From Paenibacillus sp. NEAU-GSW1 (GTDB lineage Bacteria > Bacillota > Bacilli > Paenibacillales > Paenibacillaceae): DNA of 64,000 nt. Both the position numbers and the translations under genes were made by a program. The notes under the pieces are model-generated. The model ran no database searches, was not told the origin of the DNA, and saw only the letters and a list, made by a program, of their open reading frames with translations. Below, piece by piece: positions 10,786-19,679 of this stretch (its first letter is position 1; every line of letters starts with the position of its first letter). The stretch covers positions 62,001 through 126,000 of the forward strand of contig NZ_WOVL01000007.1 in assembly GCF_009737085.1 (NCBI RefSeq), written 5' to 3'.

Positions 10786-12060
10786 ATGAGAATTTTAGTT
10801 GTTGGCGGCGGCGGGCGCGAGCATGCGATCGTTTGGGCGCTTAAGAAGAGCGAGAAGGTAAAAGAAATTTTTTGTGCGCCGGGCAACGCCGGTATCGCTC
10901 AATTGGCGGAGTGCGTGCCAATTGCGGTAAACAAGTTCGACGAGCTTGTTCAGTTCGCGAAAGACGCGGCGATCGATCTCGTATTTATCGGTCCCGACGA
11001 TCCACTTGCGGAAGGCATTGTCGATGCGTTCGAAGCGCATAACATTCCGGTTTACGGTCCGAGCAAGGCGGCTGCAGAAATTGAAGGCAGCAAAATTTTT
11101 ATGAAAAACCTGCTGAAGAAATACAATATTCCGACGGCAAAATACGAAACATTTACCGATTACGAGTCGGCTTCGGCTTACTTGCGCCAGCAAGAAGTGC
11201 CGATCGTTATTAAAGCCGACGGCCTTGCTGCAGGCAAAGGCGTAACGGTTGCTTATTCGATGGAAGAAGCAGAGCGCGCGCTGCGCGAAGCGATGGTCGA
11301 TAAAGTGTTTGGCGAAGCCGGAAACCAAATCGTAATTGAAGAATTCTTGGAAGGACAAGAAATGTCCATTCTGGCATTCGTCGACGGCGAGACGGTACGC
11401 GCGATGGTGCCGGCGCAAGACCATAAGCCGGTTTTCGATAACGATAAAGGGCCGAATACGGGCGGCATGGGCACTTACACGCCGTTGCCGCACATTCCGC
11501 AATCGATTGTCGAAGAGTCGATCGAGAACATTATCATCCCTACAGCGAAAGCGATGGTTAGCGAAGGCCGCCCGTTCCGCGGCGTGCTGTTTGCCGGATT
11601 GATGATTACGAAGGACGGTCCGAAAACGATCGAATTCAACGCTCGTATGGGCGATCCAGAGACGCAGGTTGTTCTCCCGCGTCTGGAAACAGAACTGGTC
11701 GATATCGTTCTTGCTTCGATTAATGGCAGACTCGATCAGCTTGATATCGTATGGAGCGATGAAGCGGCTGTTTGCGTCATCGTCGCTTCCGAAGGCTACC
11801 CGGCCGCCTATCCGAAGGGCCGCGTCATTACGGGTCTTGATGCAGCAGCGGCGCAAGGCGCGCTCGTATTCCATGCTGGTACTGCCGACAAAGACGGCAG
11901 CATCGTAACGAACGGCGGACGCGTGCTTGGCGTCGTTGGCCGCGGCCGCGACATTGCGGAAGCCCGCAACCGTGCGTACGAAGCGGTTAGTGTTATCCAT
12001 TTCGACGGCATGCATAACCGTACCGATATTGCCGCTAAGGCGTTGAAGGGCTTGCAATAA
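10786..12060 (+). CDS. purD: phosphoribosylamine-glycine ligase (GAR synthetase)
   Basis: PurD is an ATP-grasp ligase joining phosphoribosylamine and glycine. The 424-residue protein begins MRILVVGGGGREHAI, has the ATP-grasp loop KADGLAAGKGVTV and the conserved GPNTGGMGTYTP and EFNARMGDPETQ segments. A GGGGGAGG ribosome site precedes the ATG. It is the last gene of the operon and is followed by a strong hairpin. Confidence 0.97.
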   Translation: MRILVVGGGGREHAIVWALKKSEKVKEIFCAPGNAGIAQLAECVPIAVNKFDELVQFAKDAAIDLVFIGPDDPLAEGIVDAFEAHNIPVYGPSKAAAEIEGSKIFMKNLLKKYNIPTAKYETFTDYESASAYLRQQEVPIVIKADGLAAGKGVTVAYSMEEAERALREAMVDKVFGEAGNQIVIEEFLEGQEMSILAFVDGETVRAMVPAQDHKPVFDNDKGPNTGGMGTYTPLPHIPQSIVEESIENIIIPTAKAMVSEGRPFRGVLFAGLMITKDGPKTIEFNARMGDPETQVVLPRLETELVDIVLASINGRLDQLDIVWSDEAAVCVIVASEGYPAAYPKGRVITGLDAAAAQGALVFHAGTADKDGSIVTNGGRVLGVVGRGRDIAEARNRAYEAVSVIHFDGMHNRTDIAAKALKGLQ

Positions 12061-12089
12061 AATAATCACTTCTACACGCCTGAAATTGA

Positions 12090-12145
12090 ACTGCCCCCAG
12101 ATGTTAGACAATCTCTAACCTATTGGGGGCAGTCCTATTTTATTT
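12090..12145. terminator. pur operon terminator, shared with the convergent exporter gene
   Basis: ACTGCCCCCA (12090-12099) pairs with TGGGGGCAGT (12124-12133). Inside it, GTTAGA and TCTAAC form a second stem. A T-rich stretch follows on the plus strand. It lies between the convergent purD and exporter genes and may act in both directions. Confidence 0.85.
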
Positions 12146-13693
12146 AGATCCGTTAGCAGATTCGTGCATTTTATTTTTTACTACTAATCGGGCATTGCCC
12201 ATTAGAAAGCTTGCAATAAGGCCGATTCCAACAAAGATTAGCCCCCCTTGGAATACATTATCCAATGCATGGCTAAATGCGTCTCGAAGCCCTGTGAAAA
12301 CTTCGGGAGGCAGTGAGCCCCGTACTCCGGAATCCAATAACGCTTGTGGATTGGCAATCTCTTGTACTTGTTCTGCAGGAATGGCATCCAGCTCCTTATT
12401 GAGCTCGATCAATCCTGATTCCATCTTTTGTGATAAGAGACTGCCCAATACACTGACTCCGATTGTCCCCCCGATTGAACGAAAGAATTGAGAGGAGGAC
12501 GTAGCCACTCCGATTGTTCTGCTATCAACCGCGCTCTGTGCCGCTGTACCCACAACAGGATATACCGCCCCCATGCCGAGCCCGGCTATAATCATATAAC
12601 ATATCATTTGAAATTTAGTCGTATCTACTGTTACCTGACTGAGCAAAATAAAACCTACTGTCAGGAGCGCCATGCTCGGTACGAGAATAGCGCGATAAGA
12701 AATTTTGTTCATCAGACGCCCGCCAACCATTGAAGTGACGATGACGGACAGCATGAGCGGCGTTAGTATATAACCCGCTATGGAAGAACTCACACCGATA
12801 ACGCCTTGTACGTACAACGGAATGTACACAATCGCGCCGAACATACCCGCACTCATAAAAAATCCGACTATATTTCCGAAAGCAATAGTGCGAATTTTGA
12901 AGAGATGAAGCGGAATAATGGGCTCCTTCACCCTCGTCTCAATCCAAAGAAACAATGCGAGAAAGACAGACCCTATGCAGAACAATCCAATAATTTGAGG
13001 GGAGTTCCAGGCGTATGACGTACCTGACTCCTGATGGGTACCGCCTAATACAAGTGCAAGCAATATCGATAGAATTGCAACACACAAGGTAATCGCGCCA
13101 AACCAGTCTATGGTTCGTTGTTCACTGCTCTTGCTTTCCTTCATAGCCAAAGCAACTAGAAGCAAGGCAGGAATTCCGACCGGAATATTGATGTAAAATA
13201 TCCATCCCCAGTTCCATTGCTCCACAATCATTCCCCCGAGGGCCGGCCCAATGATGCTGGAAATAGCGAACAGCGCTCCAAACAGCCCCATAAACTTCCC
13301 GCGTTTATCGGGGGGATAGGTATCTGCGACGATCGTCATCGAAATCGGCATTAAAGCGCCTGCTCCAAGACCTTGAACCCCTCTGAAAATGATGAGTTCC
13401 GTCATATTCCCTGCAAAACCGCATAAAGCGGAACCGATAAGGAATAAGACAATTCCAATCAAATACATTTTTTTATGCCCAAATAAATCTGCCAACTTAC
13501 CGTAAATCGGCATGGTCGCTGTCGATGCCAGCATATAGACAGTAAATACCCAGCTATACAGCGAAAATCCCCCCAACTCTTTAATTACGGTCGGCATGGC
13601 TGTTGAAATGATTGTCTGATCTAAAGAGGATAGAAAAAGTCCCATTAACAAACCGCTTGTCACTAACCCTGCTTTTGGTTTCTCACTTGTCAT
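12140..13693 (-). CDS. DHA2-family (EmrB/QacA type) multidrug efflux MFS transporter
   Basis: A 517-residue integral membrane protein with about 14 hydrophobic segments, the size of the 14-helix drug/proton antiporters. LDQTIISTAMPTV in helix 1 is the DHA2 motif, and GKLADLFGHKKMYLIG is MFS motif A in the helix 2-3 loop. It likely exports toxic compounds at the cytoplasmic membrane using the proton gradient. A TetR-family gene lies divergently upstream, the normal arrangement for a locally repressed exporter. The substrate cannot be told. Confidence 0.9.
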   Translation of the reverse strand: MTSEKPKAGLVTSGLLMGLFLSSLDQTIISTAMPTVIKELGGFSLYSWVFTVYMLASTATMPIYGKLADLFGHKKMYLIGIVLFLIGSALCGFAGNMTELIIFRGVQGLGAGALMPISMTIVADTYPPDKRGKFMGLFGALFAISSIIGPALGGMIVEQWNWGWIFYINIPVGIPALLLVALAMKESKSSEQRTIDWFGAITLCVAILSILLALVLGGTHQESGTSYAWNSPQIIGLFCIGSVFLALFLWIETRVKEPIIPLHLFKIRTIAFGNIVGFFMSAGMFGAIVYIPLYVQGVIGVSSSIAGYILTPLMLSVIVTSMVGGRLMNKISYRAILVPSMALLTVGFILLSQVTVDTTKFQMICYMIIAGLGMGAVYPVVGTAAQSAVDSRTIGVATSSSQFFRSIGGTIGVSVLGSLLSQKMESGLIELNKELDAIPAEQVQEIANPQALLDSGVRGSLPPEVFTGLRDAFSHALDNVFQGGLIFVGIGLIASFLMGNARLVVKNKMHESANGSK

Positions 13694-13763
13694 TCTTGCA
13701 CGCTTCCTTTCGTTATATCACTTTATGAATACATGGTGTTGCATTAGCGTCGATGTGTTGTTT

Positions 13764-13792
13764 ATGATATAAGAATCAAGGAAAGCCGGCAA
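13764..13792 (-). promoter_or_regulatory. possible promoter of the MFS exporter gene
   Basis: Read on the minus strand, TTGCCG (complement of 13787-13792) and TATCAT (complement of 13764-13769) are separated by 17 bases and lie about 70 bases upstream of the exporter start. The hexamers match the sigma-A consensus only partly. The 187-base divergent region also contains TGTC-N8-GACA and CAAC/GTTG half-sites that could serve a TetR operator. Confidence 0.35.
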
Positions 13793-13880
13793 CCAACAAC
13801 ATTTAAATAATTGTCGCATTGTTGACAGGTATTGCCGGTATGCTGCAGAAGTCAAAAAAAAGAGACAAGGAAGGTAGCAA

Positions 13881-14492
13881 ATGTCTAAAAAGTCGATACA
13901 GATCGATCCGCGGATTAAACGAACACTACATCTAATCAGGGATGCGCTGATATCGTTAATGGATGAGAAGGGGTTTGATCAAGTCTCTGTTCAAGACATA
14001 ACGGGTCGCGCAGAAATTAACCGAGCTACATTCTACCGTCACTATCAGGATAAATATGATCTTTTAGAAAAAATAGTGGATGAAATGCTGCTTCAGTTTC
14101 AAGCTGCATTTCAACTTCCGCCCGAATTTGAAGCGCATCATTTCGTTAAGGATATTGAAACGCCGCCGGACTCCTTTATTCGCCAATTTGAGCAGGTTGC
14201 TGAACATTCCCAATTTTACAAAGTAATGCTGGGTCCTAATGGATTGCCTGGTTTTTCCCTTCGGATGGAGACGATCATTCGCGACTCCTTGAACCACCGG
14301 TCGATGATAGCTCAACCGATTGACAGTCAGGTGAAAATACCCCGAGAAATTATTGTTCGCTACGTCGCATCAGCCCATCTTGGCATCATTATCTACTGGC
14401 TGGAAAAGGATATGTCTTACACACCTAAATATATGGCAACGCAGCTAATGCGCTTGCATGGATTTGGCTCTACGCATTTTTTTCAGCGTTAG
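13881..14492 (+). CDS. TetR/AcrR-family transcriptional regulator
   Basis: The N-terminal helix-turn-helix (about residues 15-65) includes DQVSVQDITGRAEINRATFYRHYQDKYDLL, split here only by reading, and is typical of TetR proteins. The C-terminal ligand domain (about 80-203) is of the short TetR_C type. It is probably a dimeric repressor controlling itself and the divergent exporter at 12140-13693. The ATG at 13881 is preceded by GACAAGGAAGG. The inducer is unknown. Confidence 0.88.
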   Translation: MSKKSIQIDPRIKRTLHLIRDALISLMDEKGFDQVSVQDITGRAEINRATFYRHYQDKYDLLEKIVDEMLLQFQAAFQLPPEFEAHHFVKDIETPPDSFIRQFEQVAEHSQFYKVMLGPNGLPGFSLRMETIIRDSLNHRSMIAQPIDSQVKIPREIIVRYVASAHLGIIIYWLEKDMSYTPKYMATQLMRLHGFGSTHFFQR

Positions 14493-14530
14493 CTTTTGCT
14501 GCATTGAAACAGAAGGGGAGATCCGAATCT

Positions 14531-15094
14531 ATGACTCTATTCTATTACATTGCTGCAAACCGGGAGCTGCCGCTTGGCGCATTTGGGCAAAACAAAACGG
14601 TAATGACGGTGATGGAGTACATCACGAATGTCAACCCTGCGGCTAAAGAGCAAATGAACATGCAATTTTTGCTGCAGAAGTATCCAAAGGGCGACGTGCT
14701 GATGGATATATACGAAACAGAGGAGGATGCAGCCGGCATTTACGTATCGGGACCTGTTGTCGAGCGGCCGGACTCGCGGTTGTTCCATAACCGGCATGTG
14801 TACCAAGCTGACCCCAATGGCGGCTCTTATTGCATGACCGATGGGTTGAAGCAATCCCGCCCTGCCAGCTATGTGACCGGAAAAAAGTGCGTGACCACAT
14901 TATTCGGCTACTTATCACGTAATATGGAAGCAGGCGATACGTTCGAGCTTTATGGCTGCTGGGCAGATAATCGAGGACGTTTTTCCGAAAAGCCCCTTCA
15001 AGAGCTTACGCTGGAAATCAATCTATCGGATTTGATCGCGCTGCAAGAGTTCGAGTGGAAGGACCGGCAATTTATCCGAGTGACGAAGAACTAA
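14531..15094 (+). CDS. hypothetical protein
   Basis: A 187-residue soluble protein beginning MTLFYYIAANRELPLGAFG. The ATG at 14531 is preceded by AGAAGGGGAG at 14511-14520; an in-frame TTG at 14504 lies before that site and is rejected. I recognise no domain. Acidic and aromatic residues are scattered, and there is no signal peptide or membrane segment. Codon use resembles the neighbouring chromosomal genes, so it is probably a real gene of unknown role. Confidence 0.7.
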   Translation: MTLFYYIAANRELPLGAFGQNKTVMTVMEYITNVNPAAKEQMNMQFLLQKYPKGDVLMDIYETEEDAAGIYVSGPVVERPDSRLFHNRHVYQADPNGGSYCMTDGLKQSRPASYVTGKKCVTTLFGYLSRNMEAGDTFELYGCWADNRGRFSEKPLQELTLEINLSDLIALQEFEWKDRQFIRVTKN

Positions 15095-15125
15095 TAATTT
15101 ATCCATAAAGTGAAGGCGGGATCGT

Positions 15126-15305
15126 ATGAAGCAAGGCTTGATCTTAGATGATGAAGCGCGTACATTTAAACCTGATGGAGAGGTTCATGTATGGGGCTTT
15201 CAAGCGACAAGCACGAACTCCATATATACGTTAGATTTTTCGCCGGAATCGTTAAGCAAGCTGGAGTATGCAATTATGTTCACCTTGCGGTTTGAAGAAG
15301 ATTGA
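15126..15305 (+). CDS. small hypothetical protein (59 aa), possibly the 5' part of a frameshifted gene
   Basis: The ATG at 15126 follows a GAAGGCGGG ribosome-like site and opens a 59-codon frame with acidic, soluble composition (MKQGLILDDEARTFKPDGEV at its start). It ends at a TGA inside a stretch where the next frame (15268-15663) is already open. Read through with a one-base shift near 15300, the two would make one continuous protein of about 175 residues. It is either a small gene or the front half of a disrupted one. Confidence 0.4.
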   Translation: MKQGLILDDEARTFKPDGEVHVWGFQATSTNSIYTLDFSPESLSKLEYAIMFTLRFEED

Positions 15306-15354
15306 ATCCGCTTCGGCGATCATGCAAGAAGCGAAGCAGAATGGAGGAACAGAA

Positions 15355-15663
15355 GTGGCACAACGCTATCGATTGACTCGAGCATTACAGCAAAGTGGGG
15401 ACGCAGGTCTGATCATTACGTTAGAGGAATGCAAGCAATATTTTGCCTCGAAACCGGATTTTACGTATACCAATGTGTTCACGGTTACGGGGGCGACCAC
15501 AATGTCTATAGAGGGCGATTTTTTTATGTGGAGCTTAGAAGATAAGCAAATTCCGTTCCGGCATTACGAGGGCGATTTATACGTATCCGGAGCGAATCCG
15601 GCCGTTATTCCGAAGTTGATCGAGGTGGCGAGCGAGCTTGTAGCTGACGTGGTCGAAGAATAA
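15355..15663 (+). CDS. hypothetical protein
   Basis: The GTG at 15355 follows GGAGG at 15343-15347 and gives a 102-residue protein (AQRYRLTRALQQSGDAGLII at its start). The frame is open back to an ATG at 15268 without a ribosome site there. No domain is recognised; an alternating hydrophobic pattern suggests a small alpha/beta fold. It may be the second half of a gene that starts at 15126 and carries a frameshift. Confidence 0.5.
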   Translation: MAQRYRLTRALQQSGDAGLIITLEECKQYFASKPDFTYTNVFTVTGATTMSIEGDFFMWSLEDKQIPFRHYEGDLYVSGANPAVIPKLIEVASELVADVVEE

Positions 15664-15778
15664 GGCAAGACTGCACCGGTCGGTCAGATGACCGTCATTT
15701 GATTAATGAGGTCCGCCGATTTAAACTTGTAAGGACAGTTGCGGCTGTTTCGAATTCGAACATATTGGAGGCTTACAC

Positions 15779-16270
15779 ATGTATCAGACCATCAACAGCT
15801 TTATAGAAGATTACAGCCGAGAATTGACAACGACAGCCAAGGTGCTGGAAGCGCTGACCGATGCTTCGCTAGCGCAAGAAGTTGCGCCGGGCTTTCGTAC
15901 GTTAGGCTTTTTGGCGTGGCACGTTGCGTTAAGCGCCGGGATGCTGAGAGAGACAGGCTTGAAGTTCCAAGGGCCGCCTTCGGAACGCCCTGATTCGGCT
16001 CCTGCGATTGTACAAGCCTACCGCTCTACCGCGCAATCGGTTATGGATGCGGTAAAAGCAGAGCTGACGGATGAGAAGATGCAAGAGTCCGTTACAGCTT
16101 TGGGAAGACCGTGGACTTACGGTTCGTTGCTCGCAATGTATGTTAAGCATGAAATTCATCACCGCGGCCAGCTGACGATTCTGATGCGCCAAGCGGGACT
16201 TGCCGTGCCTGGCGTATACGGTCCATCGAAGGAAGAATGGGCGCAGATGGGCATGAACGCTCCTCAATAA
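15779..16270 (+). CDS. DinB-family protein
   Basis: A 163-residue four-helix-bundle protein of the DinB/YfiT superfamily. The expected metal-binding histidines are present: one in AWHVALS and two in KHEIHHRGQL. Members are metal-dependent and often act as thiol transferases or stress proteins; the specific reaction is unknown. A GGAGG ribosome site precedes the ATG and a strong terminator follows, so it is probably monocistronic. Confidence 0.85.
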   Translation: MYQTINSFIEDYSRELTTTAKVLEALTDASLAQEVAPGFRTLGFLAWHVALSAGMLRETGLKFQGPPSERPDSAPAIVQAYRSTAQSVMDAVKAELTDEKMQESVTALGRPWTYGSLLAMYVKHEIHHRGQLTILMRQAGLAVPGVYGPSKEEWAQMGMNAPQ

Positions 16271-16292
16271 ATCGTTAAATCCAGTTTTGCTG

Positions 16293-16340
16293 AAAGCTGC
16301 GGAGACGGCATGGAAGACGCCGATCCCGCAGCTTTTTTTT
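16293..16340 (+). terminator. terminator after the DinB-family gene
   Basis: AAAGCTGCGG (16293-16302) pairs with CCGCAGCTTT, with an inner CGGC/GCCG stem, followed by eight T. Confidence 0.9.
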
Positions 16341-16474
16341 GTTCGCAATAAAAATCTCAAAGGATGCCTTTTCCGATTCAGCTTACGCTGCAAGGTGTAA
16401 CTAATTTGTAACTCCCTCTCTCTCTTAATCCGATACTATGAATCTATCAACGGGAGAGCAGAAGGGTGATTGGG

Positions 16475-17419
16475 ATGGAAAGAAAACGGAATAGTCGTCG
16501 TCGGTCGGCAGCAGCAGCGTTTATGTTACTTGCTTTAAGCTTATGGATGAGCGGGTGCAGCGCAGGCAGTCCGCTAAGCATGTTATCTGCAACACAGTCT
16601 GAGAAAGTCGTTCATGCAGGCGGTATGCAAAACGAGGACAGCGGGGACCCGGAGCAGGCGGTACAGGTCGATTACCCGCGCCCGCCGGAGCCGAGCAGCT
16701 CTGCGAAACCGGCAGTCAAGCAGCCAGGCGACAATATCCAACCATCCCCCACAACGAAACCAAACTCGAATAAGACGGGCTCTGCCACGGAAAAGCCAAA
16801 GTCAAATGCTTCATCGGAAGAAACGGAGAAGCCGGACAAGCAGGAGAAGAAGCTCGTCGCGCTTACGTTTGACGACGGACCGGACAGTCGTTATACGACG
16901 GCTATTTTGGACATATTGAAGGAAAAAGGTGTCAAAGCGACATTTTTCGTCGTCGGACAACAGGTAGAGAAGGAACCGGAGACGTTGAAGCGAATTGTAG
17001 ACGAAGGGCATGCGGTCGGCAATCATACGATGAACCACAAGCAATTGCCGAAGCTGACCGATAAGCAAATGAAGCAGGAAATCGAGAGCGCGGACAAGCT
17101 GATCGAGAAGGTGATCGGATATAAACCGACCATGGTTCGAGCGCCTTACGGAGCGGTGTCCGATGCGCTGAAAAAGTATATGAAGTCTGAGAATCGGCAG
17201 CTTGTCGGCTGGAACGTCGACACGCGGGATTGGGCGGGCACCTCGGTGTCCGACATGAGGTCGATGATCAAGGAAAAAGCAAAGCCAGGCGCTATTATAT
17301 TGATGCACTCCTTCGGAAGCAAAAATATTAAGCACACAGTGGAAATGCTCCCTGGCGCCATTGACGATCTGAAAAAAATGGGCTATACATTCGTCACGGC
17401 CGACCAGCTGGTTTCCTAG
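16475..17419 (+). CDS. lipoprotein polysaccharide deacetylase (NodB domain)
   Basis: A 314-residue exported protein. The N-terminus is a basic, hydrophobic signal ending at the lipobox-like MSGC (about residues 28-31), followed by a Ser/Pro/Lys-rich linker. The NodB domain (about 125-314) has all five motifs: TFDDGPD, GNHTMNHK, RAPYGA, DTRDWAG and ILMHSF, so the metal-dependent deacetylase should be active on peptidoglycan or another cell-wall glycan. The ATG at 16475 has AAGGG 8 bases upstream; a GTG at 16466 is the alternative start. Confidence 0.9.
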   Translation: MERKRNSRRRSAAAAFMLLALSLWMSGCSAGSPLSMLSATQSEKVVHAGGMQNEDSGDPEQAVQVDYPRPPEPSSSAKPAVKQPGDNIQPSPTTKPNSNKTGSATEKPKSNASSEETEKPDKQEKKLVALTFDDGPDSRYTTAILDILKEKGVKATFFVVGQQVEKEPETLKRIVDEGHAVGNHTMNHKQLPKLTDKQMKQEIESADKLIEKVIGYKPTMVRAPYGAVSDALKKYMKSENRQLVGWNVDTRDWAGTSVSDMRSMIKEKAKPGAIILMHSFGSKNIKHTVEMLPGAIDDLKKMGYTFVTADQLVS

Positions 17420-17449
17420 GCGAGCATTTGATGTCAGGAGGATTCCTTT

Positions 17450-18874
17450 TTGATCATAGGTAAGCTGTTCAAGGCGGCGCTAACGGCCGCCTTTCTATGT
17501 ATGTTTGCGGCAGGCTGCAGTTTTACGGCAGCGCCTGCCGAGTTGTTGACAAAGCCGAAATTGACAGATGAGAGGCAAGCCTTAATGAAAGCGGTGGATG
17601 AGGCAAGGCCGCAGTATTCCAAGCTTACGCTGCCGCTTAAGGATGACGGGCAAGGCGCAGTGCGGCAGGTCGATTTGAACGGAGACGGAAGCCCCGAAGC
17701 CATTGTCACGTTATTTAACGAATATAGCGTGCCGGAATTGATGGTATTCCGAAAAATATCCGGAAGCTGGCGGTCCTGGTTCATCGTGGAGCAACCGATG
17801 GCGAGGCAAATCGACTGGATTAAAATTGACGATTTTGACGGGAATGGCAAGGCGGAGCTGGCGGTCGGCTGGGTCGGCTCGTTCGAAAGTCCGAACCTTG
17901 CTGAGTTTTATTCGTTTCAGACGAAGCCGATACGCAATGAGGAAGGCAAGCTCGTGCTGCAGCCAATCGAGTCGATGCCGTACTTGATTGCGGAAACCGG
18001 AGATGTAAATGCCGACGGCAAGCTGGATATTGCCATTATCGAGACGGATGCCGCCAATCCGGATGTTGTGCTGCCAAGCTATACGTTAAAGGTTTACGAT
18101 TGGCGGGACAGAGGTTTGTCTCTTTTGCAGCAAACAAAGCTGTTCGAAGGCGTTAACATGTATGACCGGATGTTAATCGGGCGCGTTTCTAAGCAGAACA
18201 CCGGTATTGTAGTCGAAGCCTCCACGGGCGCGCATGCGATGTATACCGGCATGTATGCATGGGTTAATGGCGGCTTAAAGCAAGTGTATCCGCAAGTAAA
18301 GCTGATTGCGGCGCCGTCGGAGTCCGGCATTTCGGAGAGGCCTTCTTTAAGCGGGGATATTGACGGCGACGGCATTATTGAGCTGGTGAATCCGGTTGCG
18401 GCTCCCGGCTCCAATGATCTTTCATATGCCGAGACGTATTGGATCAATATATGGGAACAGTGGGACGGCGGAGAACGATTCGTTAACGTAATGGAAGAAT
18501 ACAGCGATTACAGCTATCGGGTGCAGCTGACGATACCGGAGCAATGGAAGAATCACTATACGATAAGCGCACCGTCCAGCTCAGACTCCTATGCGATCGC
18601 GAATATCGAATACTGGAACGGGCAAAAGGAATACAAAGCGCCGTTTGCCGTCATTTACGCTGTACCGCTGCAGAAGCGGGAGCAAACCGAATCGGCATGG
18701 AAAGAGCAAAGCAAAGGTTACGTAGCGTTGGCAGCAGATAACGGCGTACTTTATGCGTTGTCCTATCGGAATCCTCCTGTCACGCTGGCGAAGGACGATC
18801 TGGATTTGTTCAACTCGATGCAACTGGAAGATGAAGAAATAAGCGTACTGTTTCATCGGATTGAAGATCAATAA
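17450..18874 (+). CDS. VCBS/FG-GAP repeat lipoprotein
   Basis: A 474-residue lipoprotein translated from a TTG at 17450, with CAGGAGG at 17435-17441. The signal peptide ends at the lipobox FAAGC. Four calcium-binding-like loops are spaced along the chain (DLNGDGSPEA, DDFDGNGKAE, DVNADGKLD, DIDGDGIIE), the mark of FG-GAP/VCBS beta-propeller-like repeats. It sits 30 bases after the deacetylase and just ahead of a two-component system, so an envelope-sensing or wall-associated role is possible. Confidence 0.75.
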   Translation: MIIGKLFKAALTAAFLCMFAAGCSFTAAPAELLTKPKLTDERQALMKAVDEARPQYSKLTLPLKDDGQGAVRQVDLNGDGSPEAIVTLFNEYSVPELMVFRKISGSWRSWFIVEQPMARQIDWIKIDDFDGNGKAELAVGWVGSFESPNLAEFYSFQTKPIRNEEGKLVLQPIESMPYLIAETGDVNADGKLDIAIIETDAANPDVVLPSYTLKVYDWRDRGLSLLQQTKLFEGVNMYDRMLIGRVSKQNTGIVVEASTGAHAMYTGMYAWVNGGLKQVYPQVKLIAAPSESGISERPSLSGDIDGDGIIELVNPVAAPGSNDLSYAETYWINIWEQWDGGERFVNVMEEYSDYSYRVQLTIPEQWKNHYTISAPSSSDSYAIANIEYWNGQKEYKAPFAVIYAVPLQKREQTESAWKEQSKGYVALAADNGVLYALSYRNPPVTLAKDDLDLFNSMQLEDEEISVLFHRIEDQ

Positions 18875-18902
18875 TGAAAGGAAGGGCAGGTGAACGGCAG
18901 CG

Positions 18903-19679
18903 ATGCGAATATTGTTGCTAGAGGATGAAGAAGCGATCCGCGGATTTGTCCGCATCAACTTGAAGCGAAATGATATGGATGTAACAGAGGCGGACAATGG
19001 CGAGACGGCGATTGAACTTGCGGATAGCGAAGGGCCCTTCGATATTGCGCTGCTGGATGTCATGCTGCCGACCATTAGCGGATTTGAAGTATGCGAGGCG
19101 CTCCGCCGCAAGTATCCGGCAATGGGTATCATTATGCTGACAGCCAAATCGCAAGAAGAGGATAAAATATACGGTTTGGAGCTCGGCGCGGACGATTATG
19201 TCCAGAAGCCGTTCAGTCCTGGAGAGCTGATGGCGCGAATCAAATCGCTATATCGGCGGATGAAGCCGCACACGAGCGGAGAAGCGGCGGCGAAAAGGGC
19301 AGCTGTCGATGCTGTCGACGTATCGGTCAGCACTTCGCTGGCGGCGCCGTCGGAACAAGAACAGGATCAGGAGCTGCGCCGGGGACGATTCCGGCTTACT
19401 TACTCCGACCGGAAGCTGTGGAAAGACGATAAGGAGATTGTATTGACTCCGACCGAATGGACATTAGTTCGGCTGCTAATGGAGCGTCCGGGCAAAAATG
19501 TAAGCCGGGACGACATTTTGACCGAGGTATGGGGACGATATTATGTCGGGGATTTGAAAGTAGTGGACGTCAACATTCGCCGAATCCGGCAAAAAATTGA
19601 GGACAACGCGTCACAGCCGGCCTTTATTGAAACGGTATGGGGACTTGGCTATCGCTGGAATCGGAGCGCAGGCGCATGA
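18903..19679 (+). CDS. OmpR/PhoB-family response regulator
   Basis: The receiver domain (about residues 1-118) has the acidic pair LEDEE, the phosphoacceptor Asp in ALLDVMLP and the Lys in VQKPFSPGEL. A 30-residue low-complexity linker leads to the winged-helix DNA-binding domain (about 160-255) with LTPTEWTLVRLLMERPG and VWGLGYRW. Its stop overlaps the kinase start (ATGA), so the two are co-translated as a pair. Confidence 0.93.
   Translation: MRILLLEDEEAIRGFVRINLKRNDMDVTEADNGETAIELADSEGPFDIALLDVMLPTISGFEVCEALRRKYPAMGIIMLTAKSQEEDKIYGLELGADDYVQKPFSPGELMARIKSLYRRMKPHTSGEAAAKRAAVDAVDVSVSTSLAAPSEQEQDQELRRGRFRLTYSDRKLWKDDKEIVLTPTEWTLVRLLMERPGKNVSRDDILTEVWGRYYVGDLKVVDVNIRRIRQKIEDNASQPAFIETVWGLGYRWNRSAGA

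Noticed and set aside
16406..16439. TTGTAA and TACTAT as a promoter for the deacetylase gene
   Set aside because: The spacer would be 22 bases, too long for a standard sigma-A promoter.
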